From: Callipepla californica brunnescens
Lineage: Eukaryota > Chordata > Aves > Galliformes > Odontophoridae
Reading direction: 5' to 3'
NCBI GenBank assembly: GCA_023055505.1
Contig: JALIRH010000077.1
Span: 1,302,001 to 1,366,000, forward strand
DNA length: 64,000 bases
Each line of letters starts with the position of its first letter. Positions within the stretch are counted from its first letter, which is position 1. The notes beneath the pieces are model-generated. The model was given only the letters and a program-made list of their open reading frames with translations. It did no database searches and had not been told where the DNA came from. This document shows positions 1-12,849 of this stretch, in pieces. The position numbers were made by a program, and so were the translations under genes.

Positions 1-652
1 ACTTTCAACGGTCAGACAGAACCAAGACACCACAGCTCCATACTCTTACAGTTTAGAGCTTAAACTCCTCTTTAAACCACTTCTTTGGTGTATACATCTG
101 AACGCATTCATTAACCTTGCAAAAAGTAACCATCAAACTACGTGTCACAGTTAAGAGAAGTGTTGTAATAACATTTCTTTACTTGGAAAGTAACAGACAC
201 AAAAAGACAAAGAAAGGCTTTATGCAAAATACAAGGTCCTAAGCATTTAATCACAGGATTTGGAACAAGGCCAGTTTTTACAGTGATGACATGAAAAAGG
301 AAATTAATTGTCTACACAAGTACATAAATTAATAAGGTTAATTAAACTTACAAATACCAAATGCTTGAAAAGATAAGTGATTTGAATAATGTTCTGGGGC
401 AAAAACATGAATAAAAATGAAGTTTTACAGCTGCCACAATACGTGATTCTATAAATTCATCTCCAGCTGTTGAAGACTGATACAGTTTCCCAGTCAACAC
501 AACTTTAGAAATACAACTAAAATATATGTGAAAAGCAGTTCAAAACAGGATTTAGTATACTTTCCCAAGAACTTTTTACATTCAGCAGTATCAGTTCCAA
601 TACATTAATATGTAACATACTGCAAAATAGGTGCATATTCTATTACAGTAAG

Positions 653-778
653 TGTTCAAGGAATGTTTAGATGTTGTGTTGAGGGGCATGGTTTAGTGAG
701 AACTATTGGTGGTAGGTGGATGGTTGGACTGGATGATCATGTAGGTCTTTTCCAACCTTGGTGACTCTACGATTCTAA
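653..778 (+). mobile_element. CR1 LINE, 3' end fragment
   Basis: Contains the familiar CR1 3'-UTR text (GGTGGATGGTTGGACTGGAT, TTCCAACCTTGGTGA) and ends in GATTCT, the CR1 terminal octamer. 5'-truncated, no coding left; antisense to PCDH15. Confidence 0.85.
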
Positions 779-1012
779 GAAGTAATAATCTTGAATGGGT
801 GAGGAGATATGCAACTGCTTGACAGTTTACAAAAACATATTCCTTTCACTGCACAAACTGAACAGTCAGTCTTATTTGCACTTGGAGGAAAACAGCTTTC
901 TGTAGTAACACCTTCAGTTAACCTTCCCTTGTCAGACAGAACAACTACCAACAACAACTTTCATGCAGCCCTGTATGTTAGACAAATCAAATTTCAGCAG
1001 AAGTGGTCTAAC

Positions 1013-1079
1013 TCATAGAATCACAGAATGGTCTGAGTTGAAAAGGACACCAAAATCATCTAGTTTCCATTTCAAACCC
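1013..1079 (-). mobile_element. CR1 LINE, 3' end fragment
   Basis: Starts TCATAGAATCACAGAATGG, the reverse of the CR1 3' terminus, and runs about 65 bases before abutting a second CR1 tip. Sense to PCDH15. Confidence 0.75.
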
Positions 1080-1168
1080 ACAGAATCAGAATTGTAGGGG
1101 TTGGAAGGGACCTCTAGAGATCATCTAGTCTTGTGGGCAGGGTCCCAACCACTAGACCGTCATACTAC
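1080..1168 (-). mobile_element. CR1 LINE, second 3' end fragment
   Basis: CAGAATCAGAATTGTAGGGG followed by TTGGAAGGGACCTCTAGAGA is a reverse CR1 3' end of a different subfamily from the adjacent copy. It lies directly next to the fragment at 1013-1079. The far boundary is approximate. Confidence 0.8.
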
Positions 1169-2338
1169 CCACAGAAGCTGCATCATGTCACTACACCTCC
1201 CAGCAACAGTCCTTGAGGTCACCATTTCAGTGAAGCAAGTGCAAGGCTCCTGAGTCACATTCCATGCACAAGTATCTTGTCAAAAGTCATCAAGGAAGTG
1301 TACATGTAATCTGTAGTAATGTACCAGTGAAAAATGCTGGGCTTAGTCTCTTCCAGCTTAGAATATTCTATGGCTATACGTTTACACTTTGAGTTGAGTG
1401 CCCTTACTGAGAAATGCAAACTTAATCCAGAAAGATTTTCCTGTTAATAACATTTACTGCGTAGATAAAAATGAATACGCTAATGAACCGAAGACGAAGG
1501 GTTGCAAATAACCACGTAAATAAAACCTCAAGTCTGACTCAGAGTCAACTTGTACAAATATTTCCTCTAAATTGCTCTGGGGGTCAACAGCAAGGTGCAT
1601 TTTTAAAAGCTGAGAACTACAAGCATGAGCAAAGCTGCAAAAACTTACACGCATCCCTAATAAATACTTCAGTATGCATCTGTATATGAGGACGTCTTGG
1701 GTCATGTTTGCATATGTGCTGAGAATGAAAGGACACTGTTTAAGAGACAAAGCGATCTAGCACTGAGAATCCACATTTGAGGCATAAAAGCTGAACAGTC
1801 ACAGAGAATGTACTTATTTAATGGCCCTAAATAAAATCTGTCCTCATGTACAACTGGAACTACTGCTACTGTTCAAGACAAATCCTACTGTGAACAGGAG
1901 ACAGATGATTTGTAGATTTACTGTCTGCAGCTTTTCCATCTTTTATCTTTTGTTTTTGACCTTTGCAACAGTGGCCATTTATGCTGAGTTGCATCAAGTT
2001 AAATGCCTTGTTTAACCAACACCTGGGGCATTTCCTCTAAATTAACCTGCACGGACAGTATAAGAGTTATTTCACGTCTCACAAAGCAATCAGGCACTGC
2101 ACTAATTCACTGCAGACTGTGTGATCTGTTTGCAGTCACAGTTATTTAATTGTTCCTATGGGAGTACCCTGAAATTTTTAAAAGGATAGAATATAACTGC
2201 AACACAAAATCAGGTAGAAATCAAGTCACGTATGTGAGACAAAATACTTTTTGCTTTGTTTCATAAATTCAAAGCTGTGAAAACAAGCATACACTTTTCA
2301 AGGGCAGTTCAAGAGTTTTTCCTGTAAACAGAAGATAC

Positions 2339-2388
2339 TAAAAAATAAAAATAAAAAAAAGAACAAAACAAAAACCAAAAAAACCCCA
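2339..2388. repeat. A-rich low-complexity tract
   Basis: About 50 bases of A with scattered T, C and G; not attached to a recognised element. Confidence 0.8.
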
Positions 2389-5300
2389 CAACCCATTGTA
2401 GTTCTCAAAGGCTAAGGAAGTTTTTAACCCTCAAGCAAACTTGCACAAAGATCTTGGTGGATTATGGTCTTTGCTTCCTTCAGTCCTTTCTCTGCACTCT
2501 CATTTTTTTCTCTATTAATACTGCTCTACTCTGCACAGCTTATACTGTCTACAGAAAGGAGACCTGTCTAACAGAGCAAATTGAACTGATTTATACGAAA
2601 TATTATAGCTTCATGGCTGCATCCTCATCAACATGTAGCTGGCTTAAGCATCTGAATCACCAGAAACACAAAGCACTAACAGAAACGTGGAAAATAGGAT
2701 AGAAAATCTGTAACAATATAGAAATGATTGAATTAAGTACTTCAATAGGTTTAATATTAATCAGCCTTGCTAGACATAGTAGTTATTTACTGCACAGTTA
2801 AGTGTTTTATATGACAAATTAAAAAAACTATGGTCAATAGGAAGCACAATCAAGTCCCTGTAAAAGCAGACAGAGAAATGGATAAGATATTCTCTAGCTG
2901 AAACAGACAGAACACACAGATATTTAAACTTAACTGAGAAACTACTGACCTCAACCAAGGTCTTGAACAGTTGTTGGAAGCACTCAGAGCAGAGAATTGA
3001 GATACAAACTTCCCAAACCAATTGCGTTGCCAATACCCCGACAGCACTGCTGTAGTCACTACCCAAGAAATCAGGGAGCACAGAATTCACATTCTGCTCC
3101 GTAAGGACAGAACTGGAGAGAGGCTTCTCCCTATGAAGGGGAGAAGACCCTCTACCATAAGCTCCAGCTTTCTAATAGGCGCACAAATGCTGCCCCTCAG
3201 CCTTGCAACTGGAGTGCAAAAGGCAAATAACCCACCCTGCCACCATTGCTCACAGGGGAAACCAATGCAACTCAGTAAGATGCAACTTCAGTTCCACTCT
3301 TTAGCACTCTTCTACTAAAAGCAACAGGAAAAGAAGGGAAACTCCTTGAAAAAAAAAAAAAAAAGTATTTAGAAAACCACCAACAGTTTCACTCATAATG
3401 ATTTTTTTTCCCCCCATCTATTTGTGGTTATTTTCAAGCAGACCCCAAGGAACAGCATTGTTCTTCAGAGTACTACATAATAAACACAGAACTTTCTTTC
3501 ACCAACCCTGGGAGTAAAATCAAAATTGTTTCCTACAAAATGGGATAACAAACAAGTACCAGATTGGGGTTATTTGTACTTATTCATACTACTCCCCTCA
3601 GCAAATAAATCTTTATTCTTTTTGAATTGAAGAGGCAACCAACGTGAGGGCAATTGTACTGTTAGTGTAGAAATTAATGTTTTTTTTGTATTTTTTTCTT
3701 GAAAGATGACATGCTTCATACAGGAAATACTTTCTTGAATATCCAGAAGATACAGTCTGAGTGGGGAGTTAAATGTGTAAATGATTATGAGATTACAGAG
3801 ATTCGCTGAGGTCAGTGTTCTTTTTCTAACCTACTTTCTGTGATTAGAGAAAGTGGTTTTTAAAGACTAATCACATCTGACCTGGGTAATTTTCCTTTCG
3901 GAACTATCACAGCTGATCATCACCTAATAGCTGCAAAACTCAAACGATTCTTAAACTGAAAATGAATTAGGGTTACGAGATGTTTGCTTCACATACAGAG
4001 AACAAGCCAAGTATAACATCAGAATCAGTGTATAGCACTTCAGGATAAGAAGTCTGTTTTACACTTGAGAAGATATTTATAAAACAGGAGCAAACATTGA
4101 CAAGGCAGCATGTGTCCATCTTCTTGGCTTAAAGAAACCTGAAGGCATCCTTGGCTAACACAGCTGGCCTTGCAGAGCACTCTTCTCTCTTTCTCCCTAA
4201 AGGAAACATTTACTGAGGAATTTGAACTTGCCATTCTCCTGCTCTTTTTGCACATATCTAAGGATAATACAGCAGAGAGCCTATCCAAGCTTTCCAAAGA
4301 GTACATTACTTTTAAATGTCTAAGTACTTTAGCATTACGGTGCTATAAGAAAAGCAGACTAGCTGTTCTACCTCGTCCTAAGTTTTTTCAAAAAGAGAGG
4401 TTGGGCATCTCAGAGCATCATTATGGCCAGCCTCAGGTACTGCAACCATTTTCCTTTCACACAGGCTGAAATCTTGTTTGACACCAACTTTTGCCTCATG
4501 CTTCCTGGTACATGCACCTCCAACCAAGAGGAAACATCATTTAGATAGTTAAGATACCTTAAATCCATAGTACAGTACTATGGGCCTGAGGCCTGCACAA
4601 CAAAGGCTGTGGAAACTAATAATCTATGGACTAGTGTGCTTATTCTTTAGGAAGAATCATGCCTAAAAAAATTCAGACCTTTATTTTTGCACCTTAAATA
4701 TTCATGATTATTGGCTGAGTTAGGAGTTTACAAGATGTAGCAAAGGCAGCTCCTGTTGTCAATCTTATACATAGCTCTTCTGCCTGCCTCAAGTTCAGTC
4801 AGGAGAACACTATTTATCTCTATTTTTTTCTTTCCATATAGACACCAATTCTTGCAGAACTTGAAGGAATTTCTTTTTTCAAACTTCTTTCCCCCCAGAT
4901 CTTGCTGAAAATGTCTTCAGGATCTCACTGATCCTTTTCACATTTGTAGCCCAGACTGATGAAAATATAAAAATAACACTACCAAAGATTCAAAGATAAC
5001 AAAGACAGAAAGCCCACGCATTTTGAGTACGGCCTATGCAAAAACAGATAATGAACTCTCTCCTAATTCTGTTAAACCATTGCTGACTTCAAATGTATTA
5101 TATTTATGAGAACGGAATTGTTTAAATCCACTGTTTAATTCTTTTTGAATATCCCTACTGCCTTCTACTTCCCTTGAATGTCAGCCTCCACTAACATCAT
5201 CACAGAATCTTGTTTTCTCATCCATAAGGACTGGGAACCACTCAGGAGGATGGCTGAGATCTTAGAATAATCATCACCAACAAAAATTATTTCCATAAAT

Positions 5301-5911
5301 GTCAGTACAACCATGCTTCACCTCCTCTCAAACATTGTTAGTGCCTTCAAACATTCATTAAAACAGCTACCCTGGCTCTTCTCCTTATGTGGGCTGGCAT
5401 TCAATACACTTTGCACAGCTCAATTGCTCTGCAGACAATTTAAGGTTCTGTTTCATGACATGATAAGACACTTCTGGCTACTTCCTCCTGAACAGTTTGG
5501 TCTGCCTGCTCTCCTAACGTGATTTATTTCAGTAGCCCTCTGGCAATTTAAAATTTCCTTTAAGTTAGGAAGTTCAAGAAAACATCTATCCCTGTAAGAG
5601 ATCAGGTCTGAAGTGAACTAAAGAAGTACAGGAGAATGGTTGTGTTTTCTGTTTTTTGTTTTTTTTTTCTTTAGAGGATTTTACAGAGGAAAACATTTCC
5701 TTAAACTTGGGATGAATCAGCTGAAATGTAGCCATACATCTGAGATTACTTTGTTTTAGGAAATTCTTCATAGCTAAGTAATCAGCAGGGTGGACAGAAA
5801 TGCACAAACTTGATTTCAAGCTGTTTTCAGTGTGCGTTCAGTGCGTTGACAAGACTGCCTGCTGAGAGCAAAGAGTGAGTTAACAAAGCAAATAAAAAAC
5901 GGAAATGTTAC

Positions 5912-6061
5912 CTTTATAACGCCTTCCCCAGGCCCCATATCTGTGTAAATCTTGATATTGTATGATATATTAGAGAAGGTGGGAGAATTATCATTTGCAT
6001 CAATCACCACAATGTTGACTGTCACTGGGGTACTCTCCTGTACGCCATCAGATGCTATCAT
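5912..6061 (-). CDS. PCDH15: PCDH15 exon, end of EC4 and start of EC5
   Basis: A 150-base, 50-codon exon, phase 0 at both ends, preceded by a strong pyrimidine tract and CTGAAG|ATG, and closed by AAG|GTAACA. It begins [10 protein letters not shown]; the methionine is internal (mammals have I-T-A-F-D-G-V-Q), not a start. A-S-D-G-V is the mid-repeat calcium motif of EC4, and [11 protein letters not shown] is the textbook cadherin linker D-x-N-D-N between EC4 and EC5. The rest, ending P-G-E-G-V-I-K, is the first strand of EC5. An N-I-S sequon just after the linker is absent in the mammalian protein. The next exon lies outside the window. Confidence 0.97.
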
Positions 6062-6958
6062 CTTCAGGGGGGAAGAAAAAAAAAGACAAGAAACATAATT
6101 TACCAGTGTATTCTTGAGACAACCGCAATTCTGAGAAAACACAGTATAACAGGTTACAATCTGTATTCAGCTTTACATTTGTTTTTTAACACGTAGCAAG
6201 TGAATTACAGAAAGCTCCAACTGAGGTCGAGTCAGCAGTGTGCAAGAAACAGGGCAAAAGCACACTGAAAAAGTTCTGTGTCAGAAAAGCAGAAGAAATA
6301 AGAGTAGCTGTATTCCAGGGCTGGGATCTGAGCTAGCAGTACCCAGCTGTACTGGATACCCTCAAGGAGAAGGACTTGCCCACAGCACGCTGACCTGTTC
6401 AACAGTGCAAGTTTCAGGCACTGTAACACACAGGATTTGCTGCCCGCCTACGTTGAATTTCAAATACAACATTTTAACGTGGGACGTGAAGAACTAGGAG
6501 GCTGTCTTGTTCCACAGACAAAAATCTGAACTCTCTTTTCAAATGTGTTTTGCCCATATGCTCGTTAGCAAACTGGTTTAGATCTGTAACAGTGTTTCCT
6601 GACTGACTGCTAACTGCCTCTACAAAAACAGAAGTACAAAATCATGTCCCTAGCCCAAGGGCTAAGAAAAGACAAAGCTGGCTTCAAGGCCAAGCACGAA
6701 AAAGGAGAGTTGGACTGTATCATGGTGGGTGGCAAAGAGCAGGATACAGGCCTGCAGCCATTGACACAATGCCAATACAGGGACATAAATCTTGCTAGCA
6801 AGTTGAACACATGCTTTTTGGAAGAGAGCACCATTGGATAGTGCCACCACTTTGCCACTTCTTCTGTGCCATTTCAATAACCATCAATGGTGTTGTAACT
6901 GATGGCTTTTCAACGCATGCTCTGATGTCTGGAATGACTTCAGAAGGATTGAGCTTAC
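6062..6958 (-). other. PCDH15: PCDH15 intron, 897 bp
   Basis: Short intron between the two EC4 exons, GTAAGC to CTGAAG. The acceptor side has a long T/C tract (about 6067-6085). No repeat or further coding sequence was recognised. Confidence 0.9.
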
Positions 6959-7093
6959 CGAGAAGGTATAGAGCTGCTGGGTTTCTCTGTCAACAGGCTG
7001 CAGCAGGGTGAGGTAGCGGGTGATGCCACTCTGGGTCACAGTGAAAAACGTATTGTAATCATTCAAGAAGAGATAGAGCTGGGGGTCCTTGGT
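6959..7093 (-). CDS. PCDH15: PCDH15 exon, middle of EC4
   Basis: A 135-base, 45-codon exon, phase 0 at both ends, beginning [13 protein letters not shown] and ending Q-Q-L-Y-T-F-S. Borders are TTTAAAG|ACC, with a long T-rich tract before it, and [28 protein letters not shown] includes the classic cadherin P-V-D-R-E motif that binds calcium at the EC4-EC5 junction. Against mammals only scattered substitutions are seen (for example N-T-F-F for T-S-V-F). It is separated by just 897 bp from the next exon. Confidence 0.97.
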
Positions 7094-8315
7094 CTTTAAA
7101 AAATAAAAATCAAAATCAACAAAAACACCACATCTTATTATTAATTCATATATGACATTAAGTTTCCAGTTAATGCATGTGCTATGTCTCATCAAAACGT
7201 GTTAAAAATCTTTACAAGGTAAGTTAACCCAACTGTCAGCAAATTAGTGTCTTCTTTTTTGAGATGTCTTCTTCCTTCAAACAGAAGATTTTTAAGCCTA
7301 ATGCAACTAACTTACCAGTGATATTGAAAACAAAACAAAACCTATCTTGATTAATGAAGCAGTAATACAGGTAGGCTGGTGCAGTGAAAAAAAGATAATC
7401 ATGCATGTTGAAACATACTACTAAATTAATGCTATTTAGGGACTTTCTTTGTCTTGGACAGAAATCAAAACATATCGATGCAAAATTATTTGATCAAGTC
7501 AAAACCATACCAGAACAATTATGGTACAAGTTTTGGTTTGGAAGTATCATTTACAGTAACAACAACAAAAAAAACAAAACCCAAAGGCATTGTATTTTCT
7601 TAGTCAAGGCTTTCTTAGGCAGCTTGCTGGGGACACAGATTATACATTGTGCATGGATGGCTCCATTCACAACTGGGCAAGCACCAAGAGAGATAATGCA
7701 AGACCATGGGACAAGAAACCTATCATTAGATATACTGAGTAAGCATTCAGGAGCTCATCCTTTCACTTCTATCCTGTTTCATCCTTCCTCCCAGCTTGCT
7801 TGGCAGATTCTAAGAGAATGAGAAGAAAGGAAAAAGTCTTCCTGGGGCAAAAAGTCTGAAATTCATTTTGGAGCAAACAGGATCTCAGCTATGACAAAAG
7901 AGGAAGAAAATTCCTGCTACAGGTGGAGCCAGACACTACTATTCAGAGGGAACAGAGCAGCTAATTAAAGTTCAGAAGCTCAAGACAGCTCTGTCCAGTG
8001 TTTCCTGAGGTTGCTAACTGGCTAAGAAGCTTCAGAATGGACTTGCTATCCTGAGTCCTTATCCTGCAGGTGACTGGATGCCAGCACAGAGCAAACAAAA
8101 GGGTTCGCACTATATTCCCCAGTGTTTTGAAAAGCCCTACAAACTAACACAATGTAAGATACAAGCTGGGCTTCAGCTTGGAGAAAAAGCCCTGAGATCT
8201 CAGTGTAGCCTTCCAGTACGTAAAAGGAGCTTTAATAAGAAGGAAGGAGTTCATATGCAGACAGATAGTGACAGAACAAGGTGGGAACTAAAAAGGGAAA
8301 ATTAAATTAGCTATT

Positions 8316-8512
8316 GAGGAGAAAATTTTCACTCAGAGAGTGATGATGCCCTGGCACAGCTGCTCGGAGAAGCTGTGGATACCTCATCCCTGGAGGCATT
8401 CAAAGGAAGGGCCCTGGGTGGCCTGATCCAGTGAGATGAAGCCAGCCCATGGCAGAGGGGTTGCAATTGGATGGGCATTAAGGCCCTGTCCATCCCAAGC
8501 CATTCTGTGTTT
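8316..8512 (+). mobile_element. CR1 LINE, 3' end fragment
   Basis: About 200 bases of CR1 3' region: 'gagaaaattttcactcagag', then CTGGCACAGCTG and CATCCCTGGAGGCATTCAAA, ending CAAGCCATTCTGTG. Antisense to PCDH15; diverged, no open frame. Confidence 0.8.
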
Positions 8513-10456
8513 CCCTGTCATTGGAATGACAGAGGTGTAAGTTGTGACCAGGAGTAAGTATTTACATTATCATTCTCCACCTCTTTAAAGACAATTCTTT
8601 GTTATTGACATGATTAGACTGCTAAAGGTCATTCCATATTACAATTAAATTTGAAAACAAACAAAAAAAAAGTTCTCTCTTACTGCCTTCTGTATTTCAG
8701 TATGTCATTGTATGTGAATTTAATCATAACTTCATACTTTATTCTCAGTTACTATTCAGTTTATTTCTGCTGTGAAAACTGCATCAAACTGTCCCATATA
8801 ACATGGAGATGAGAAATCAGAGGGCTACTGCCAAGAATAAAACTTAACAGAAAACCCAGTGGCTACACAAAGCATGACCTGATCAGTAGATTTATCAGCT
8901 GCTTTTCATCACAATTTTAAAGAACGTGCCCCATATGGAGTAAGATGCAACAGTTAGCTCAATTCAATCATTATCCAAAAAAGCAGCAATATTCTTCACT
9001 GAATGTCTTCTCGAGCTGAATCAAAAATGTTTCTAGAAAGTTAAAACCTGCCTTATTATCATTGTTCCTATACAAATTAAAAAAGAGACTACAGGAAAGT
9101 TCACCAGTTCCTGCAATCCAGCAGGCAAAGACACTCAAGCTAACTCTAACATGCACTATGTGTCATAATAAACAACTATGAGGTCAGACTGGGACAACAG
9201 AAGGAGAAAAAATTATTTTTAGCAAACCAAAATACTCTAAAGCACCTATTTTCAGAAAGCTAAGATTACAGTATTTAAATGTAAAACCATCTCTGTTGCT
9301 GAATGCTACTTGAAAGAAATATCAAAGCATTCCAAATCAATGGTTTCCTACTGCCCAAAGCTTTGCTGTAACTAAGCCAACTTTCAGTAAAACTGAAATT
9401 CATTTTACAAATAGCAATGCAAATAGTAATCTCTTTTTTCCATGCAAAATTACGGAAGGAGTCTGCCAATCATTGTTCACTTTGTAGACAGGATAAAGTC
9501 AGTCAAAATTTCCAAAAGCCCAAGTTGGCTGGTTGGTTACAGTTCTTGCTTGTCACGTCATTTTTGAACGCTAATAAACAGATTTTTTTCCCCCACTTTT
9601 TTCTTGAGAACAACCAATAATGGAAATCCTATACCCTCCAAAAGCCATCTAACCTATTCCTTTGCTATTTTTGTCTTAAAAATGTTATCCCAGTGTCTAA
9701 GTTAAATCAACTTTACTGCAATCAGTGCCCGTTTTTACTATTTCCGTGCACATTGGACTTACAAAGCAATTTATTTCCTTAATCTTTGCATTGGTTTACT
9801 ACTACATTTTTATCGCATTTCATGCTGAAAGAAAGTCTGTGCACATGTCACCTAGCAGATACTATGAATTAACACAATTATGGGAAACATCTCATTCATG
9901 CTGACTATAAAATTTCTCGTGCTTTAAGTTCTTAAACTATTATTTCAGAAAGCCCTGGATTGACCACTGATTCCTAACCACACTACAGGTTGATGTGAAC
10001 TGGTTTGTCTGTGATAAGTGACACTTTGATGGAAGCTACAAAGGAAAAACACATACATAAAATAAACACGCAAGTAAAGAAACATAAATCTGTCAATGAT
10101 GAACATCCTATAAAAGCAGTATGATTTGGGAAGAAATGATTACAGACAAAAATACAGTGAGATGATAAAAGTGCTTCCATGCACTACTGATGAACAAAGC
10201 CTAGGTTTAAGATCTGTCTGCTTATAGTCTCTGCAGTATTAACAGGAAGTTTGAAAACTTGCGCTGATGTTAACGGTACCTTTCTGATTTTCTTTTCTAC
10301 CCATTAGAACTCACAGATCCTTCTAGAGGAATCAGATTTCTTCAGTTTACTATGCAAAATTACATGATATTGTCCAGAATGAATGAACTAACAATGTGTT
10401 TCAACATTCCAAGGGACTCATTTGAAGGAATGTAATTGGTTGCTAACTTCTTTTTT

Positions 10457-10612
10457 GCCCAGAGAGGTGGTGGGAGTCTCCTTCTCTGGAGACATTAAAG
10501 ACCTGCCTGGATGCCTACCTGTGCAACCTGGGCTAGGGAGCTGCTTTGGAAGTGGGGTTGGACTCAATGATCTCTAGAGGTCACTTCCAACCCCTACAAT
10601 TCTGTGATTCTC
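10457..10612 (+). mobile_element. CR1 LINE, 3' end fragment
   Basis: GCCCAGAGAGGTGGTGGGAG, then TTGGACTCAATGATCTCTAG and ACCCCTACAATTCTGTGATT, the end of a CR1 copy with the terminal octamer. Severely 5'-truncated; antisense to PCDH15. Confidence 0.85.
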
Positions 10613-11021
10613 TAGGGACCAGAAAAAGACCCAGCTCCGTGGAACATTTCATAACTTCTGCATTTTTCCTACTTTATGTCATTAGGGAACACCCTTCTCA
10701 GATTTGTGCAAGGACAGTCCAAAATCCAGGAGGAATTTGTGTATTAGAAAGCAAAAAAGGAATCTGCTTTACTAAATACCAACTGCGCCAAGGCTAACCA
10801 CTTCCTAATCCCTTCAAAGCTCTGAGCTCACAAACACAAACATGCCAGCCTCAGAGGAAAATAGGCAAGGAGTTCTGCAGGGCCTGACGAGTTGATCCTC
10901 TAGCTTCACAGCAGTTTGTACTGAGCAGACAAGCTAGATACAGTACTTCTCCCTCACCTTTAACTTTACTCCTAGATACCAAGAGACCAAACTAAAGCAC
11001 GGCCTCCTAAGAAGCTTTCAT

Positions 11022-11260
11022 GATCATAGAATCACCAAGATTGTAAAAGTCCTCCATGATCATCCAGTCCAACTGTCCACCTATCACCAATATTCCCCTC
11101 TAAACCACGTACCTCAGTACAACGTCTAAACGCTTCTTGAACACCTCCAGGGACAGTGACTCCACCACCACCCTGGACAGCCTGTTCCAGTGCCTTTCAG
11201 AGAGGAAGTTTTTCTTAATGCCCAACCTGGATCTCCCCAGGTGCAACTTGAGGCTGATAT
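11022..11260 (-). mobile_element. CR1 LINE, 3' end fragment
   Basis: GATCATAGAATCACCAAGAT marks the reverse 3' terminus; the copy runs through ACACCTCCAGGGACAGTGAC and CCTGTTCCAGTGCCTTTCAG into the end of ORF2-derived sequence. Sense to PCDH15. The 5' break is approximate. Confidence 0.85.
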
Positions 11261-12460
11261 CTTCAGCTGTACAACCGTTCAGGCAAATAGAATCCATGGA
11301 GAAGAACAACAAGTATAAATCCCGAGTAAATGGCAGAGATAAAAGCCAGCCCAAGACAATTTTGTCCAGGGTACACTGTAAAAGTTTTTGGTTTTACTCC
11401 TTAACTATTTTTGTTTCTTCAAAGCGAGGTCATTAAATGATACTTGATTGTACAGATTTAAACCAGCAATAGCAAAGAAAGCTCCACCATTTACGTCTCC
11501 TCCACTTGGGAAGAGAATAAGGCAGAAGACTAATGAGAGATACCGAGTAACGCTTTATTCCCAATTTCTTTCATTAACTGCCTAAAACCTCACTGGTCCT
11601 GTGCATGGGAAGGGTTGAGAGGCACGAGCGTGACTATAAGAAGATTAGATTTTCAGATGTTTTTTCAAGTTGAGGCTCTAAAGGCCACGCTCCTTCCTGA
11701 ATGAAGAGAGGACAGAAGTTATGTAAAATCATCTTCTGTTCTTCATACAGGTGAGCCAGCCCTGGGAGGGGGCAGGAAATAAATGTCAGCATCTTTAGTG
11801 CTGCCACTAATTAGCATAGCATTGTTTTAACACAGGGCAGATATACAAAAGACTAATTCTCTGAGGACTCAAGGCAGAAAGAATAGCTTCAGAAGGCAGG
11901 CGCCACTAGTTATTTATACTATACAAATAAAGAAACCAAATGCTACCATAAAAGTCAAGAATTCCTTTTTTTCTTCATAAATGAGGAAAAAAGGATTCAG
12001 AAAGGAAAGAAAACCTGTCTTTATAAACACCTAAAAAAGGAGAAGAAATACTCTCTTTTCATTATTTTATTGGTGACATTAAGTGGCTGTTACATGCAAG
12101 GAGACTATTTCCTGAATTAATATTTTGTAATGTGACTGTTAGAATGCCAGAGAAGAGCCATACAGGGATGGCAGTATTTTGAAAATGCTCCTCTACAGAA
12201 AATACTGGCTGCAAAACAAGTTCAAATCACAACAGTGTAAGATACAAGCAATCCGGCAAAAATTAGAGCAGAACACTTGAGTATTTAAGACAGCTTGTAG
12301 TAGGAATCCATTGATCATCCTTATCTACATATATTCATGAAAACCCATAACCTGAATTTTAAGTTACATTTAAAATTCGTCCATTCACCCATTCTTTGTT
12401 CTGCCCTTACAGTTTAGTATGGAGACATCTTCATATAGAGTAATCTTTCCTTTGAATTTT

Positions 12461-12502
12461 CCACAGAAATTCTCCAGAATTCCACAGAATTTCTCCAGAA
12501 GC
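12461..12502. repeat. Two-copy 21-bp tandem duplication
   Basis: CCACAGAAATTCTCCAGAAT and CCACAGAATTTCTCCAGAAG start two adjacent 21-base units that agree at 18 of 21 positions. Confidence 0.8.
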
Positions 12503-12549
12503 ATGGATGCTGAGCAACCACCTACCTAGTCTGACTAAGGATATCTACA

Positions 12550-12849
12550 GACTGGGAGGCAAAGGGATGAGGTCAGACTCTTCTTAGCAGTATGTGGTGA
12601 CAGGATGAGGGGAAACAGCCACAACTGATGCATAGGAAGTTCTACACAAATGTGAGTGGGAATTTCTTCACAATGCAGTGACAGAGCACTGGCACAGGCT
12701 GCACATAGAGGTGGTGGAGTCTCCTTCTCTGGAGACATTCAAGACCTGCCTGGACACCTAGCTGTGCAACCTAGGCTGGGAGCTGCTCTGGCAGGGGGTT
12801 GGACTCGATGATCTCTAGAAGTCCCTTCCAACCCCTACAACTCTGTGAA
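12550..12849 (+). mobile_element. CR1 LINE, 3' end fragment
   Basis: About 300 bases: AGGTCAGACTCTTCTTAGCA, CATAGGAAGTTCTACACAAA, TTGGACTCGATGATCTCTAG and an octamer-like CTCTGTGAATTC end. Same subfamily type as the copy at 10457. Antisense to PCDH15. Confidence 0.88.

Larger units (their letters stand above)
1..5911 (-). other. PCDH15: PCDH15 intron after the EC4/EC5 exon (incomplete)
   Basis: At least 5911 bases of intron. It holds three CR1 ends within the first 1.2 kb and A-rich runs near 2339-2388 and 3349-3364. I see no further exon, RNA gene or recognisable element between 1.2 and 5.9 kb; the short open frames there look random. Confidence 0.85.

Noticed and set aside
6059..6061. ATG at the first codon of the EC4/EC5 exon as a possible internal start
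   Set aside because: It directly follows a good acceptor, and the upstream exons join in phase, so it is an internal methionine replacing the isoleucine of mammals.
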